DNA of 43,363 nucleotides from Frankia torreyi (GTDB lineage: Bacteria; Actinomycetota; Actinomycetes; Frankiales; Frankiaceae), in the NCBI RefSeq assembly GCF_000948395.1, contig NZ_JYFN01000036.1, positions 1 through 43,363 on the forward strand, read 5' to 3'. Made by a program: the position numbers and the translations under genes. Below the pieces are notes generated by a model. The model saw only the letters and a list, made by a program, of their open reading frames with translations. It had not been told where the DNA came from and made no database searches. Positions 1-10,403 of the stretch are shown here, piece after piece; within the stretch, counting starts at the first letter, position 1, and each line of letters begins with the position of its first letter.

Positions 1-1
1 C

Positions 2-1006
<1,005 letters not shown>

Positions 1007-1026
1007 ACGCCCTTCCCCTGACGAAA

Positions 1027-1093
1027 CGCGCGGCCGGCCACCCCGCCGCGGGTGAACCGGCCACGCGCGGGTATTCCCCGGCGCGCGCCGGGG
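1027..1093. terminator. Inverted repeats between gmd and the flippase gene
   Basis: Two GC-rich structures fill the 121-base gap. An imperfect stem pairs 1027-1037 with 1057-1069 (GGCCGG core plus a CGCG extension across a bulge). A perfect 18-base palindrome, CCCCGGCGCGCGCCGGGG, lies at 1076-1093. There is no T tract, which is common for actinobacterial terminators. The palindrome ends 34 bases before the flippase ATG, so it could instead be an operator or a 5'-UTR hairpin. Confidence 0.4.
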
Positions 1094-1127
1094 AGGACGC
1101 CTGCGTGTGTCGTCGGGGAGGACGCTG

Positions 1128-2837
1128 ATGAACCGCAACGCCGTCCCGCCGGGGGACCTCTCGCCCACCGTCCGGCGCGCGGCGGCGCACCGGACGAGAT
1201 CCGGTCCGACCGCCCCGGATCCCGCCTCGACCGGCCCGATGGTGGTACGGCCGGAGATGAACCGCCCGCCGACCACCGGGCCGCTCCCCCGCGGCTCCGG
1301 GTCCGCCACCATCAACTCGAGCACCACCGGACCCACCGCGGTGAGCCCGCTGTCGACGGGCCCGCTGTCGACGGGCCCGCTGGCCCCGGGGGCGATGGTG
1401 GCCGGACCGGTTCCCGCCGGCGCCGGGCCGGCGGAGCGGGCCGTCCCCGCCGAGGCCGGGGACGGCTGGACGCTGCGCAAGCGGCTACGGCAGACCCGCG
1501 GCACTCGGCTGCGCGGTGCGCTGCGCGGCGCCGTCCCCCTGGCCCTCGCCGGCCTGCTTGCCAACGCCGCGAACATGGGCGTCACCCTGATCATCGCCCG
1601 GGCGATGAGCACCAGGTCCTACGGCGCGGTGGCCCAGCTCATCGCGATCTTCTTCGTCGTGTCGATGCCGGGCAGCGCGCTGCTCGTCGGGGTGGTCCGG
1701 CGGGTCACCACCTGGCAGCACAGCGGCCGGCTGCACCTCATGGCCGCCTGGGTGAACCGGGTCCGCCGGGTGGGCGTCGCGACCGTGCTCGTGGTCGCGG
1801 TGCTCGCGATCATCGGGCGGGGATACGTGGCGCGCGAGCTGTCGCTGCCCGGCCCCGGCGGCGTCGCCGAGATCATCACGGCGGGGGCCGCGTGGTGCCT
1901 GCTGTGCGTCGACCGGGGGTTGCTCCAGTGCGCCCGCCAGTACCCGGCGCTGGCCACGAACCTGCTCGTCGACGCCGTGGTGAAGACCGTGTTCACGATC
2001 GGCCTGGTGCTCGTCGGCCTCGACGAGTCCGGCGCGGCGATCGGCGTCCTGCTCGGTGTGCTCGCGGCCCTCGCCCACGTGCGGTGGACTCTGTACCGCA
2101 GCCCGGAAACGATGGGCCGCAGCCCGGAAACGATGGGCCGCAGCCTGGAGGCGCCGGGCCGCGACCGGGCCGCCCCGCCGCCCGGGCAGCCGCCCCCCGC
2201 GGCACCCACCTTGACGCCCACCCAGGCGCCGACCCGGCTGGCGGTGGAGGTCGGCGCCGCGTTGGTCGCGCTCGCGCTGCTCGGGCTGCTGCAGAACGTC
2301 GACGTGCTGCTGCAGGGCCGGCTCGCCCCGGACCGCTCGGGCTCCTACGCGGCCGTCTCCGTCGCCAGCAAGGTGATCGTGCTGGCTGCGGTGGTGCTGG
2401 CCGGGTTCCTGCTCCCGGAGGCGGCGGACCGCCGGCATCTCGGGCAGCACGCTCTGCATCAACTCGGTGCGACGATCGCGATACTCCTCGTACCGGCGAT
2501 GGGGTTGCTCTTCGCCGCTCTCATCGCACCGGAGAAACTGCTTTCCCTGGCCTTCGGCCCCCGTTTCACCGACGCCTCCGGCGCGCTCCTTCCCCTGGCC
2601 GCAGCGATGACCTGTCTCGGAGCTACCGTGCTGTTCACCCATTACCTGCTCGCTCTCGGAGAGCGAGGCGTCCTGCTGGCCCTGGGCCTCGCCGCCGCGG
2701 CGACCATCCCCCTGCTGGTGTGGGCGGATGGTTCGCCGACGGCGACCGCTCGGGCCGATCTCGCCTGCCAGGCCGCGTTGGCCGTCGTCACCGGCCTGTC
2801 GGTGCTCGCCGCGGCCCGCCGGACGGCTCGGGCATGA
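1128..2837 (+). CDS. Wzx-like polysaccharide flippase (MOP superfamily)
   Basis: Predicted multi-pass membrane protein of 569 residues, resembling oligosaccharide flippases that move lipid-linked sugar units across the membrane. I chose ATG 1128 because GGGGAGGA at 1115-1122 lies five bases upstream; the GTG at 1107 has no such site. The first ~110 residues are a Pro/Thr/Gly-rich cytoplasmic region with a duplicated STGPL motif. Hydrophobic helices follow, interrupted by a Pro-rich loop around residues 325-375 that holds a 21-base tandem duplication (RSPETMG twice, about 2098-2139). Its stop overlaps the next start as ATGA, so it is translationally coupled to the glycosyltransferase. Family assignment rests on topology and context; no catalytic motif exists to confirm it. 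Confidence 0.75.
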   Translation: MNRNAVPPGDLSPTVRRAAAHRTRSGPTAPDPASTGPMVVRPEMNRPPTTGPLPRGSGSATINSSTTGPTAVSPLSTGPLSTGPLAPGAMVAGPVPAGAGPAERAVPAEAGDGWTLRKRLRQTRGTRLRGALRGAVPLALAGLLANAANMGVTLIIARAMSTRSYGAVAQLIAIFFVVSMPGSALLVGVVRRVTTWQHSGRLHLMAAWVNRVRRVGVATVLVVAVLAIIGRGYVARELSLPGPGGVAEIITAGAAWCLLCVDRGLLQCARQYPALATNLLVDAVVKTVFTIGLVLVGLDESGAAIGVLLGVLAALAHVRWTLYRSPETMGRSPETMGRSLEAPGRDRAAPPPGQPPPAAPTLTPTQAPTRLAVEVGAALVALALLGLLQNVDVLLQGRLAPDRSGSYAAVSVASKVIVLAAVVLAGFLLPEAADRRHLGQHALHQLGATIAILLVPAMGLLFAALIAPEKLLSLAFGPRFTDASGALLPLAAAMTCLGATVLFTHYLLALGERGVLLALGLAAAATIPLLVWADGSPTATARADLACQAALAVVTGLSVLAAARRTARA

Positions 2838-4192
2838 CCGCGCCGAGCAACGGCCGCAGCCCCGGTCCCGGTCCCGGCGCGACGATCCCGCCGACCCCGA
2901 AGGGTCTGATCCTGCCCCAGGTCGGCGCCGGCGCCGCGGTGCCGCCGGGAATCCTGGCCCCGCAGCTCGGTGCGCCGGGCATCGAGGACGTCCCCCGGCG
3001 CCCCTCGCTCGCCGAGCTCGTCGAGACCTCCGGGCTGCGCCGCGTGCACGTGCTCGCCTGGCGCGACCTCGACGACCCCGAGTCCGGCGGCTCGGAGCTG
3101 CACGCCGACAAGGTCGCCGAGCGCTGGGCGCAGGCGGGCATCGACGTGAGCCTGCGCACCGCGTTCGCCCCCGGCCATCCCGAGTCGGTCCGCCGCCACG
3201 GTTACTCGGTGGTGCGTAAGGCGGGGCGCTACTCGGTCTTCCCGCGCACCGCCCTGTCCGGCGCGCTGGGCCGCACCGGTCCGTGGGACGGCCTGGTGGA
3301 GATCTGGAACGGCATGCCGTTCTTCTCCCCCGTCTGGGCCCGCTGCCCGCGGGTGGTGTTCCTGCACCATGTGCACGCCGAGATGTGGCGGATGGTGCTC
3401 TCCCCGAAGCTGGCGAAGGTCGGCGAGACGGTGGAGTTCAAGGTCGCCCCGCCGCTGTACCGGCGCACGCGGATCCTGACGCTGTCCCAGTCGTCCCGAC
3501 ACGAGATCATCGAGCTGCTCGGCCTGCCACCGCGCAACATCTCGGTCGTGCCGCCGGGGATCGACCCGGCGTTCACCCCCGCCGGCGAGCGGTCCCCGCA
3601 TCCTCTCGTCCTCGCCGTCGGCCGGCTGGTGCCGGTCAAGCGCTTCGACATCCTCATCGACGGCCTGCTGCGGGCGCACGACGAGCACCCGACGATGGAG
3701 GCGGTGATCGTCGGCGACGGCTACGAGCGGCCGGAGCTGGAGAAGAAGATCCGGGCCGCCGGGGCGGGCGCGTGGCTGCGCCTCGTCGGGCGCGTCGACG
3801 ACGACGAGCTGCTCTCGCTCTACCGGCGCGCCTGGGTGCTCACCTCGGCGTCCGCCCGGGAGGGCTGGGGAATGACGATCACGGAGGCGGCGGCGTGCGG
3901 CACGCCGTCGGTGGCCACCCGCATCGCCGGGCACACCGACGCGGTCGTCGACGGTGAGACCGGCGTGTTGGTGGAGGACCCGACCGATCTGGGCAAGACA
4001 CTGGCCGGCGTGCTCTCCGACGACGACCTGCGAGCCCGGCTGTCCGCCGGTGCCCTCGCCCACGCCGCGACGTTCACCTGGGCGGAGACGGCCCGCGCCA
4101 CGTTCGCCGCGCTCGTGCGGGAGGCGGCCCGCCAGCGCGGGTCCGCCTCCCCCGCGGCCCGCGCCGCGGACGTGATCGGCCAGCGCCGGTGA
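2834..4192 (+). CDS. GT4-family glycosyltransferase (GT-B fold)
   Basis: Retaining glycosyltransferase of 452 residues that probably adds a sugar from a nucleotide donor to a lipid-linked or surface glycan in the cytoplasm. After a Pro/Gly-rich N-terminal ~50 residues come the acceptor-side Rossmann domain (DDPESGGSELHADKVAERWA, a glycine-rich acceptor loop) and the donor-side domain beginning at LVLAVGRLVPVKRFD. The GT4 EX7E signature is present as E343 and E351 in SAREGWGMTITEA. The ATG at 2834 overlaps the flippase stop (ATGA). A gap of 25 bases precedes the arabinofuranosyltransferase-like gene, so all three are probably one transcript. The donor and acceptor sugars cannot be read from sequence. 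Confidence 0.88.
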   Translation: MTAPSNGRSPGPGPGATIPPTPKGLILPQVGAGAAVPPGILAPQLGAPGIEDVPRRPSLAELVETSGLRRVHVLAWRDLDDPESGGSELHADKVAERWAQAGIDVSLRTAFAPGHPESVRRHGYSVVRKAGRYSVFPRTALSGALGRTGPWDGLVEIWNGMPFFSPVWARCPRVVFLHHVHAEMWRMVLSPKLAKVGETVEFKVAPPLYRRTRILTLSQSSRHEIIELLGLPPRNISVVPPGIDPAFTPAGERSPHPLVLAVGRLVPVKRFDILIDGLLRAHDEHPTMEAVIVGDGYERPELEKKIRAAGAGAWLRLVGRVDDDELLSLYRRAWVLTSASAREGWGMTITEAAACGTPSVATRIAGHTDAVVDGETGVLVEDPTDLGKTLAGVLSDDDLRARLSAGALAHAATFTWAETARATFAALVREAARQRGSASPAARAADVIGQRR

Positions 4193-4217
4193 CCCTGGCG
4201 ACCACCCCGGTGATCCG

Positions 4218-7200
4218 GTGACCCTGACCACGTCACCGTCCGGTGCCGACGGGGGTCGCCCGCCGGCGCCGGACGGCGCCGCCCAGGCCCCGTCCCCGCG
4301 CGCCGCGGACCCGGCGACCCCGGCCGGGCGACGCCCGGACCCGCGGACCGGCGGCCGGCCGGACCCGGCTGGTCGGGCCGGTGCGGCGGTGTCACGGGGC
4401 CGCCGGCTGCTGCCGACCTGGCCCACGCTGGTGCTGGCCGCCGTGGCCTACCTGCCGCTGCTGGCCACCGCGCCCGGCAAGATCGGCGCGGACACGAAGG
4501 CGTACCTCTACCTCGATCCGGGCCGGATGCTGCGCCGGGCGGTCTCCATGTGGGACCCCGCGATCGGCATGGGCACCGTCACCCACCAGAACATCGGCTA
4601 TCTGTACCCGCAGGGGCTGTTCTACTGGCTGCTGGACATCGCGGGCCTGCCCGACTGGGTGGCGCAGCGGCTGTGGACCGGCTCGATCCTGTTCGGCGCG
4701 GGCGCCGGTGTGCTGTTCCTGCTGCGCTCGTTCCGCTGGCCGGACCGGTTCGCGTTCGTGGCCGCCGCCGGCTACATGCTCTCGCCCTACATCCTGGAGT
4801 ACGAGGCGCGGATCTCGGCGATCCTGCTGCCCTACGCCGGGCTGGGCTGGCTGATCGGCATCACCGTGCGTGGCCTGCGGGAGGCCGAGCCGGGGCGCGC
4901 CGGCTGGCGCCCCGCGGGCTGGCGCTTCCCCGCCGCGTTCGCCCTGGTCGTCACCACGATCGGCAGCATCAACGCCTCCAGCCTCATCTTCATCCTGTTC
5001 GCGCCGCTGCTGTGGGTGCCGTTCGCCGTGTGGGGCACCCGGGAGGTCCGCCTCGGCGCCGCCGCGGGCATGTGCACCCGGGCCGTGCTGGCCGTCCTCG
5101 TCACCTCGGCGTGGTGGATCGCCGGGCTGTACACGCAGGCCGGCTACGGGCTGAACGTGCTCGCCTTCACCGAGACGATCGAGACGGTCGCCAGCAGCTC
5201 GCAGGCGTCCGAGGTGCTGCGAGGCCTGGGCAACTGGTTCTTCTACGGCCAGGACGCGCTCGGCCCCTGGATCGGGCCGGCGACCCACTACACGCACGAC
5301 CTGTGGCTGATCGTCGTCAGCTTCGCGCTGCCGATCCTCGCGCTCGCGGCGGCCTCGGCGATCCGCTGGGGGCACCGCGGCTACTTCGTCGCGCTCATCC
5401 TGCTGGGCACCACGATCGCCGTCGGCGTCTACCCCTACGACGACCCCTCCCCCTGGGGTCGGCTGTTCAAGGACTTCGCGGAGGGGTCGACGGCCGGGCT
5501 CGCGCTGCGCTCGCTGCCGCGCGCGGTCCCGATGGTCGCCCTCGGCCTGTCGGTGCTGCTCGCGGGCGGCCTGGCCGCCCTGGAGGAGCGGTACGCGCTG
5601 CGCGCGGCGGCCGGGTCCGGCCCGGGCGGCGGCGGGCGTCGCGCGGGCTCCGTCGGCGGCGGCGGTGCCGCGCGAGGCTGGCGGCCTGGGGTTCCCCAGC
5701 TCGCGATGGGACTGGTGCTGGTACTCATCGCCGCGAACATGTCGCCGCTGTTCCGCGGCGAGTTCGTCGAGCCCCTGCTGAAGCGTCCCGAGCAGGTCCC
5801 CGCCTACGAGACGCAGGTCGCCAAGGCGCTCGACGCCGGCGACGACGGCTCTCGGGTGCTGGAGCTGCCTGGCGCCGACTTCTCGCACTACCGCTGGGGC
5901 AGCACCCTCGACCCGGTCACCGAGGGGCTGATGGACCGGCCGCTGGTCCTGCGCGAGCTGATCCCGTACGGCGAGGCCGGCACCGTCGACCTGGTCCGCT
6001 CGCTGGACCGGCGGATGCAGGAGGGCGTGCTGGAGACGTCCGCCGTGCCGGACCTGGCCCGGCTGATGGGCGTCGGCGACGTGATGCTGCGCAGCAACCT
6101 CGCCTACGAGCGTTACCGCACCCCGCGGCCCCGCTCGACGTGGGACCTGTTCACCTCCACCCGGCCGGCCGGCCTCGGCGCGCCGCAGACCTACGGACCG
6201 CCGGTGGCCGAGGATCCGGGGATCCCCTTCACCGACGAGATCACGCTCGGCACGAAGACCTCGGTGCCCGATCCCCCGGCGCTGGCCGTCTTCCCCGTGT
6301 CGAACACCCAGCCGATCGTGCGCACCGCCACCACCGCCCGGCCGTTGCTGGTCAGCGGCAACGGGGAGGCGCTGGTCGACGCGGCCGCCTCCGGGCTGCT
6401 CGCCGAGCCCGTCGCGTCCGGGCGGGCGATCCTCTACGCCCCCGAGCTGGCCAGCAAGCCGGGCGAGCTCGCCCAGGCCCTCGACGACGGCGCCGACCTG
6501 CTCGTCAGCGACACCAACCGGCTGCGGGCCGAGCGCTGGACGGGGGTCCGGGAGAACTTCGGCTACGTCGAGCAGCCCGGCGTCGCCCCCCTGGTGAAGG
6601 ACCCGAACGACAACCGGTTGCCGCTGTTCGGTGACGAGACGACCGCCAACGAGACGACGGCGGCCCTGCACGCCCCCGGCACTCCGGCGAAGATCGCCGC
6701 GGTGACGGCGTCGGCCTACGGCAACTCCTTCGCCTACGGCCCCTGGGACCGGCCGGTGCGCGGCATCGACGGCGACATCAACACCGCCTGGCGGGTCGGC
6801 GCCTTCACCGACCCGACCGGTGAGGCGTGGCAGACGACGCTGGCCGCGCCGACCACGACCGACCACGTCCGGCTCACCCAGCCGCTGTCCGGGCCCCGCA
6901 ACCGGTACATCACCCGGGCGACGCTGACGTTCGACGGCGGCTCCCCCGTCACCGTCGACCTCACCCCGTCGTCGCGCACCCAGGTCGGCCAGGTCGTCAG
7001 CTTCCCGACCCGCACGTTCCGCACGCTGCACATCCGGGTCGACGCGACGAACTACGGCCGCCAGCGCACCTACGACAACGTCTCCGCCGTCGGCTTCGCC
7101 GAGGTCGAGATCCCCGGCGCGGACGGTAAGGCGCTGACCGCCGACGAGGTGCTGCGGATGCCGAGCGACAGCCTCGACGCCGCCGGCGCCTCCTCCCTCG

Positions 7201-9068
7201 GCCACCGCCTGGCCCTGCAGATGTCGCGGGACCGGGCCAACCCGGCCGAGCCGTTCAAGCAGGACACCGAGGAGATCATCAGCCGGTCGTTCGCGCTGCC
7301 GACGGCGCGGACGTTCGCGCTGACCGGCACGGCGCGAATCTCCGCGTACGCCGCCGACGACCACATCGACCGCCTGCTCGGGCGGCCGTCGAACCTGCCG
7401 GTCGTGTCCTCGTCCGGCCGCCTGCCCGGTTCGCTCGCGGCCCGGTCGTCGAGCGCCTTCGACGGCGACGTCACCACCGCGTGGAGCCCCGGCATCGGCG
7501 ACCCCGAGGGCGGCTGGCTCCAGGTCGCCTCGCCGGCCCCGATCACCACCTCCTCGGTGACGATGTCCATCGTCGCCGACGGCCGGCACTCGGTGCCGAC
7601 CCGGATCGGGCTGGTGGTCGACGGCCGGGTCGTCGGCTCGGTGCCGGTGCCACCGGTCACCGACACCGCCCAGCGTGGTGGTACCCGCCAGGTGACCCTG
7701 ACCTTCCCGGCCGTCACCGGCAGCACCTGGCGGTTCGTCGTCGACGACGTGCGGACGGTCAAGAGCATCGACCCGATCAGCCGGTCGCCGTTGTCGATGC
7801 CGGTGGGCATCGCCGAGATCGGGCTGCCGGGCCTGGCCAGCGGAGTCACCGAGGCCCCGGGCGCGGGCCAGAGCACCACCGCCACCCAGAGCGCGGGGGC
7901 CGCCTCGGCCCTGCTCCCGGCGCAGCTCCCGGGGACCTGCCGGGACGACCTGCTGAGCATCGACGGCCACCCGGTCGGCGTGCGTATCGACGGATCCACC
8001 TCCGACGCGGTGAACCGCCTCGGCCTGCGGGTGTCCACCTGCGGCGGAGCGCTCACCCTCGGCCCCGGCGAGCATGTGATCAAGACCGGGGACGGCGCCG
8101 AGCTGGGCGTGGACATCGACCGCCTCCTGCTCGCCTCGGACGCCGGCGGCGGCCCCTGGCTGGGCGCCGGCGACGCCGGCACACCCGCCACCGGCACACC
8201 CGCCACCGGCGCGGCGACGCCGACCGGCACCCCTACCGCCAGGACGGCCGGCGCGGCCGGGTTGTCGCCGCGGATCATCGTCCAGTCCTCGGACGCGACG
8301 TCGTTCACCGCGCAGGTCACGGGAGCCCAGCCGGGGACGCCCTTCTGGCTGGTGCTCGGCGAGAGCCTGTCGCGGGGGTGGAAGGCGACGGTGAACGGCG
8401 CCGACGCGGGCCAGCCGCGGCTGGTCGACGGCTACGCCAACGGCTGGCGGATCAACCCGACGGCCGCGGCGTTCACCGTGACCCTGACCTGGGCGCCGCA
8501 GCAGATCGTCCGCTACTCGCTGGTGCTGTCCGCGGTGACGGTCGTGTTCTTCCTGGCCCTGCTGCTGTTCACCACCCGCCGCGCACGCCGGCGGGCGGCG
8601 GGTGCGGTCGAGCCGGGACCGGACCTGCCGACGGTCGACCCCTGGTCGATCCGTCCGGTACGGATCGACTGGCGGACGGCGGCATACGCCGCGGTGGGGG
8701 CCGGGCTGCTCGCCACGGTCCTCGTCTCGGTGGCCGCCGGGATCGTCGTCGCCCTCGCCACCGTGATCGCGCTGCTCGCCCCGCGGGGCAGGTGGTTGAC
8801 CCGGGTCGGCCCCGCGGTCTGCCTGGCGGTCAGTGCCCTGTACGTGCTGGAGGTGCAGGCCCGCCATTCGCTGCCGACGAACGGTGACTGGGTGGAGGCG
8901 TTCGGACGGGTCGCGACGATTTCGTGGCTCACGGTGCTGCTGCTGGCCACGGATCAGCTCGTCGCGGTGCTCCAGGGCGGTCGACGGGCCGCGTCCGGGC
9001 TGCCTGGGCCGTCCGGGCGGCCCCTCGCCGGGCCGAGCGGGACGGAGCCGGCCGCGGACAGCCACTGA
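4218..9068 (+). CDS. AftD-like alpha-(1->3)-arabinofuranosyltransferase (DUF3367)
   Basis: Very large membrane GT-C glycosyltransferase of 1616 residues, related to mycobacterial AftD, which branches arabinan of arabinogalactan and lipoarabinomannan using decaprenyl-phospho-arabinose. The N-terminal half is multi-pass. A conserved first extracytoplasmic loop (GADTKAYLYLDPGRMLRRA, about residues 92-110) carries acidic residues of the kind used by GT-C enzymes. Two discoidin (F5/8 type C-like) carbohydrate-binding regions follow at about 830-960 and 1058-1200. Hydrophobic helices return after about 1430. The start is uncertain: GTG 4218 lacks a clear ribosome site and the first 60 residues are low-complexity Pro/Ala. 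Gly-rich (about 465-490) and Thr/Ala/Pro-rich repeats interrupt the chain. If the host has no arabinan wall, the true substrate may differ. Confidence 0.85.
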   Translation: MTLTTSPSGADGGRPPAPDGAAQAPSPRAADPATPAGRRPDPRTGGRPDPAGRAGAAVSRGRRLLPTWPTLVLAAVAYLPLLATAPGKIGADTKAYLYLDPGRMLRRAVSMWDPAIGMGTVTHQNIGYLYPQGLFYWLLDIAGLPDWVAQRLWTGSILFGAGAGVLFLLRSFRWPDRFAFVAAAGYMLSPYILEYEARISAILLPYAGLGWLIGITVRGLREAEPGRAGWRPAGWRFPAAFALVVTTIGSINASSLIFILFAPLLWVPFAVWGTREVRLGAAAGMCTRAVLAVLVTSAWWIAGLYTQAGYGLNVLAFTETIETVASSSQASEVLRGLGNWFFYGQDALGPWIGPATHYTHDLWLIVVSFALPILALAAASAIRWGHRGYFVALILLGTTIAVGVYPYDDPSPWGRLFKDFAEGSTAGLALRSLPRAVPMVALGLSVLLAGGLAALEERYALRAAAGSGPGGGGRRAGSVGGGGAARGWRPGVPQLAMGLVLVLIAANMSPLFRGEFVEPLLKRPEQVPAYETQVAKALDAGDDGSRVLELPGADFSHYRWGSTLDPVTEGLMDRPLVLRELIPYGEAGTVDLVRSLDRRMQEGVLETSAVPDLARLMGVGDVMLRSNLAYERYRTPRPRSTWDLFTSTRPAGLGAPQTYGPPVAEDPGIPFTDEITLGTKTSVPDPPALAVFPVSNTQPIVRTATTARPLLVSGNGEALVDAAASGLLAEPVASGRAILYAPELASKPGELAQALDDGADLLVSDTNRLRAERWTGVRENFGYVEQPGVAPLVKDPNDNRLPLFGDETTANETTAALHAPGTPAKIAAVTASAYGNSFAYGPWDRPVRGIDGDINTAWRVGAFTDPTGEAWQTTLAAPTTTDHVRLTQPLSGPRNRYITRATLTFDGGSPVTVDLTPSSRTQVGQVVSFPTRTFRTLHIRVDATNYGRQRTYDNVSAVGFAEVEIPGADGKALTADEVLRMPSDSLDAAGASSLGHRLALQMSRDRANPAEPFKQDTEEIISRSFALPTARTFALTGTARISAYAADDHIDRLLGRPSNLPVVSSSGRLPGSLAARSSSAFDGDVTTAWSPGIGDPEGGWLQVASPAPITTSSVTMSIVADGRHSVPTRIGLVVDGRVVGSVPVPPVTDTAQRGGTRQVTLTFPAVTGSTWRFVVDDVRTVKSIDPISRSPLSMPVGIAEIGLPGLASGVTEAPGAGQSTTATQSAGAASALLPAQLPGTCRDDLLSIDGHPVGVRIDGSTSDAVNRLGLRVSTCGGALTLGPGEHVIKTGDGAELGVDIDRLLLASDAGGGPWLGAGDAGTPATGTPATGAATPTGTPTARTAGAAGLSPRIIVQSSDATSFTAQVTGAQPGTPFWLVLGESLSRGWKATVNGADAGQPRLVDGYANGWRINPTAAAFTVTLTWAPQQIVRYSLVLSAVTVVFFLALLLFTTRRARRRAAGAVEPGPDLPTVDPWSIRPVRIDWRTAAYAAVGAGLLATVLVSVAAGIVVALATVIALLAPRGRWLTRVGPAVCLAVSALYVLEVQARHSLPTNGDWVEAFGRVATISWLTVLLLATDQLVAVLQGGRRAASGLPGPSGRPLAGPSGTEPAADSH

Positions 9069-9121
9069 GACGGTTGACGACGGCACGTCCCGACATGGTG
9101 GTCCCGCCACCTGTCGTCGCG

Positions 9122-9168
9122 GTGCTCCTGCAACAGTGTTGCAGGAGCACATTGGGCATGGTTATGGT
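9122..9168 (+). promoter_or_regulatory. 29-base palindromic operator candidate with promoter for the NiCoT gene
   Basis: A perfect inverted repeat has 14-base arms around one central G at 9136: GTGCTCCTGCAACA at 9122-9135 and its exact reverse complement at 9137-9150. The core TGCAACA-G-TGTTGCA has 7-1-7 geometry, typical of Fur-family (Fur/Zur/Nur) operators. The right arm contains TTGCAG (9139-9144), a usable -35, with TTATGG/TATGGT 17-18 bases further on as a weak -10. A bound repressor would cover the -35. There is no T tract, so I prefer operator to terminator. Confidence 0.6.
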
Positions 9169-9234
9169 CATGCCTGCCCGGCCGGCAGGGGACACCACCC
9201 GCGACCGGTGACGGGGCGCCACGAGGGAGATGCC

Positions 9235-10380
9235 ATGACCACGCCCGTCGCCACCGGACCAGGACGGAACCTGCGGGCGCGGGTGAGCGGCGCGCTCGAC
9301 CGACGGGAGTGGACGACCCTCGGCGCCATGGCCGCCGTCATCGTCGGCCTGCATGTGGTCGGCTGGCTCCTGCTGACCGCGGTCATCGCGCCGCACCACT
9401 ACCGGTTCGGCGCCGACGGCCAGGTGTTCGGCGTCGGCCTCGGGGTCACCGCCTACACCCTCGGCCTTCGGCACGCGTTCGACGCCGACCACATCGCCGC
9501 GATCGACAACACCACCCGCAAGCTCATGACGGACGGCCGGCGGCCGCTGTCCGTCGGGTTCTTCTTCTCCCTCGGCCACTCGACGATCGTGTTCGCGCTG
9601 GCCGTCCTGTTCGGCGTCGGGGTGCGCTCGCTGGCCGGCCAGGTCTCCGACGACGGGTCGACCCTGCACGACGTCACCGGCTGGATAGGCACCACCGTCT
9701 CCGGCGGATTCCTCTACCTCATCGCCGGCATCAACCTCGCCGTGCTCGTCGGCATCGTGGCGGTGTTCCGCGACATGCGCCGCGGCCTCGTGGACGAGGC
9801 GGCGCTGGAGGAGCGGCTGAACTCCCGCGGTTTCGCGAACCGCCTCCTCGGCCGCGTCACGCGAGCGATCACCCGGCCGTGGCAGATGTATCCGCTCGGG
9901 CTGCTGTTCGGTCTGGGTTTCGACACCGCGACAGAGGTCGCGCTGCTGTTCCTCGCCGCGGGTGCCGCCGGCAGTGGGCTGCCCTGGTACGCCATCCTCG
10001 TGCTGCCGGTCCTCTTCGCCGCCGGCATGAGCCTGCTGGACACGATCGACGGGTCGTTCATGAACTTCGCCTACGGCTGGGCTTTTTCCAAGCCGGTCCG
10101 CAAGGCGTACTACAACATCACCATCACGGGTCTGTCGGTCGCGGTCGCCTTCCTCATCGGCACCGTCGAACTGCTCGGCATCCTCGCCGAGAAGGCGCAC
10201 CTGTCGGGTGGTTTCTGGGACTGGGTCTCGGGACTCGACCTGAACGTCGTCGGCTATTTCATCGTCGGCCTGTTCGTCGTCACCTGGGCGGTGAGCCTGC
10301 TGGTGTGGAAGGTCGGCCGCATCGAGGAGCGGTGGGCGGCGGCGGGACCCGAGCGCGGCCAGCCCGAGCCGACGGCCTGA
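9235..10380 (+). CDS. NiCoT-family nickel/cobalt permease (HoxN/NixA type)
   Basis: High-affinity Ni2+/Co2+ uptake permease of the inner membrane, 381 residues. The NiCoT signature RHAFDADHIAAIDN (about 79-92) is intact. The other family motifs are also visible: LGHSTIVF, GLGFDTATE and GMSLLDTIDG. About eight hydrophobic segments surround them. I chose ATG 9235 because GAGGGAG at 9223-9229 sits five bases upstream; the open frame extends further back without support. Imported nickel could serve urease, Ni-superoxide dismutase or [NiFe] hydrogenase, and cobalt could serve cobalamin; none of those genes is in the window. The palindrome at 9122-9150 makes metal-dependent repression likely. Metal specificity cannot be decided from sequence alone. 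Confidence 0.95.
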   Translation: MTTPVATGPGRNLRARVSGALDRREWTTLGAMAAVIVGLHVVGWLLLTAVIAPHHYRFGADGQVFGVGLGVTAYTLGLRHAFDADHIAAIDNTTRKLMTDGRRPLSVGFFFSLGHSTIVFALAVLFGVGVRSLAGQVSDDGSTLHDVTGWIGTTVSGGFLYLIAGINLAVLVGIVAVFRDMRRGLVDEAALEERLNSRGFANRLLGRVTRAITRPWQMYPLGLLFGLGFDTATEVALLFLAAGAAGSGLPWYAILVLPVLFAAGMSLLDTIDGSFMNFAYGWAFSKPVRKAYYNITITGLSVAVAFLIGTVELLGILAEKAHLSGGFWDWVSGLDLNVVGYFIVGLFVVTWAVSLLVWKVGRIEERWAAAGPERGQPEPTA

Positions 10381-10403
10381 GCGGGTCACCGCGGCGAACC
10401 CGC
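10381..10403 (+). terminator. Short hairpin after the NiCoT gene
   Basis: GCGGGT (10381-10386) pairs with ACCCGC (10398-10403) directly after the stop codon, with an 11-base loop and no T run. It is a weak terminator candidate. The rest of the gap to 10640 shows only an AT-richer promoter-like stretch (10541-10580) and no gene. Confidence 0.3.

Noticed and set aside
1052-2833. N-terminal extension of the GT4 frame
   Set aside because: It overlaps the flippase gene in another frame and is Arg/Pro-rich; ATG 2834 with the ATGA overlap is the real start.
4392-9152. A 1586-residue open frame on the minus strand across the AftD-like gene, and other long antisense frames (for example 16877-19504 minus, 33215-36322 plus)
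   Set aside because: Composition is Arg/Gly/Pro/Ala-rich with no domain, and each lies opposite a clear gene. High GC removes stop codons, so these are shadows.
9069-9234. Cobalamin riboswitch before the NiCoT gene
   Set aside because: No B12-box sequence is visible and the leader is too short; the palindrome explains the region better.
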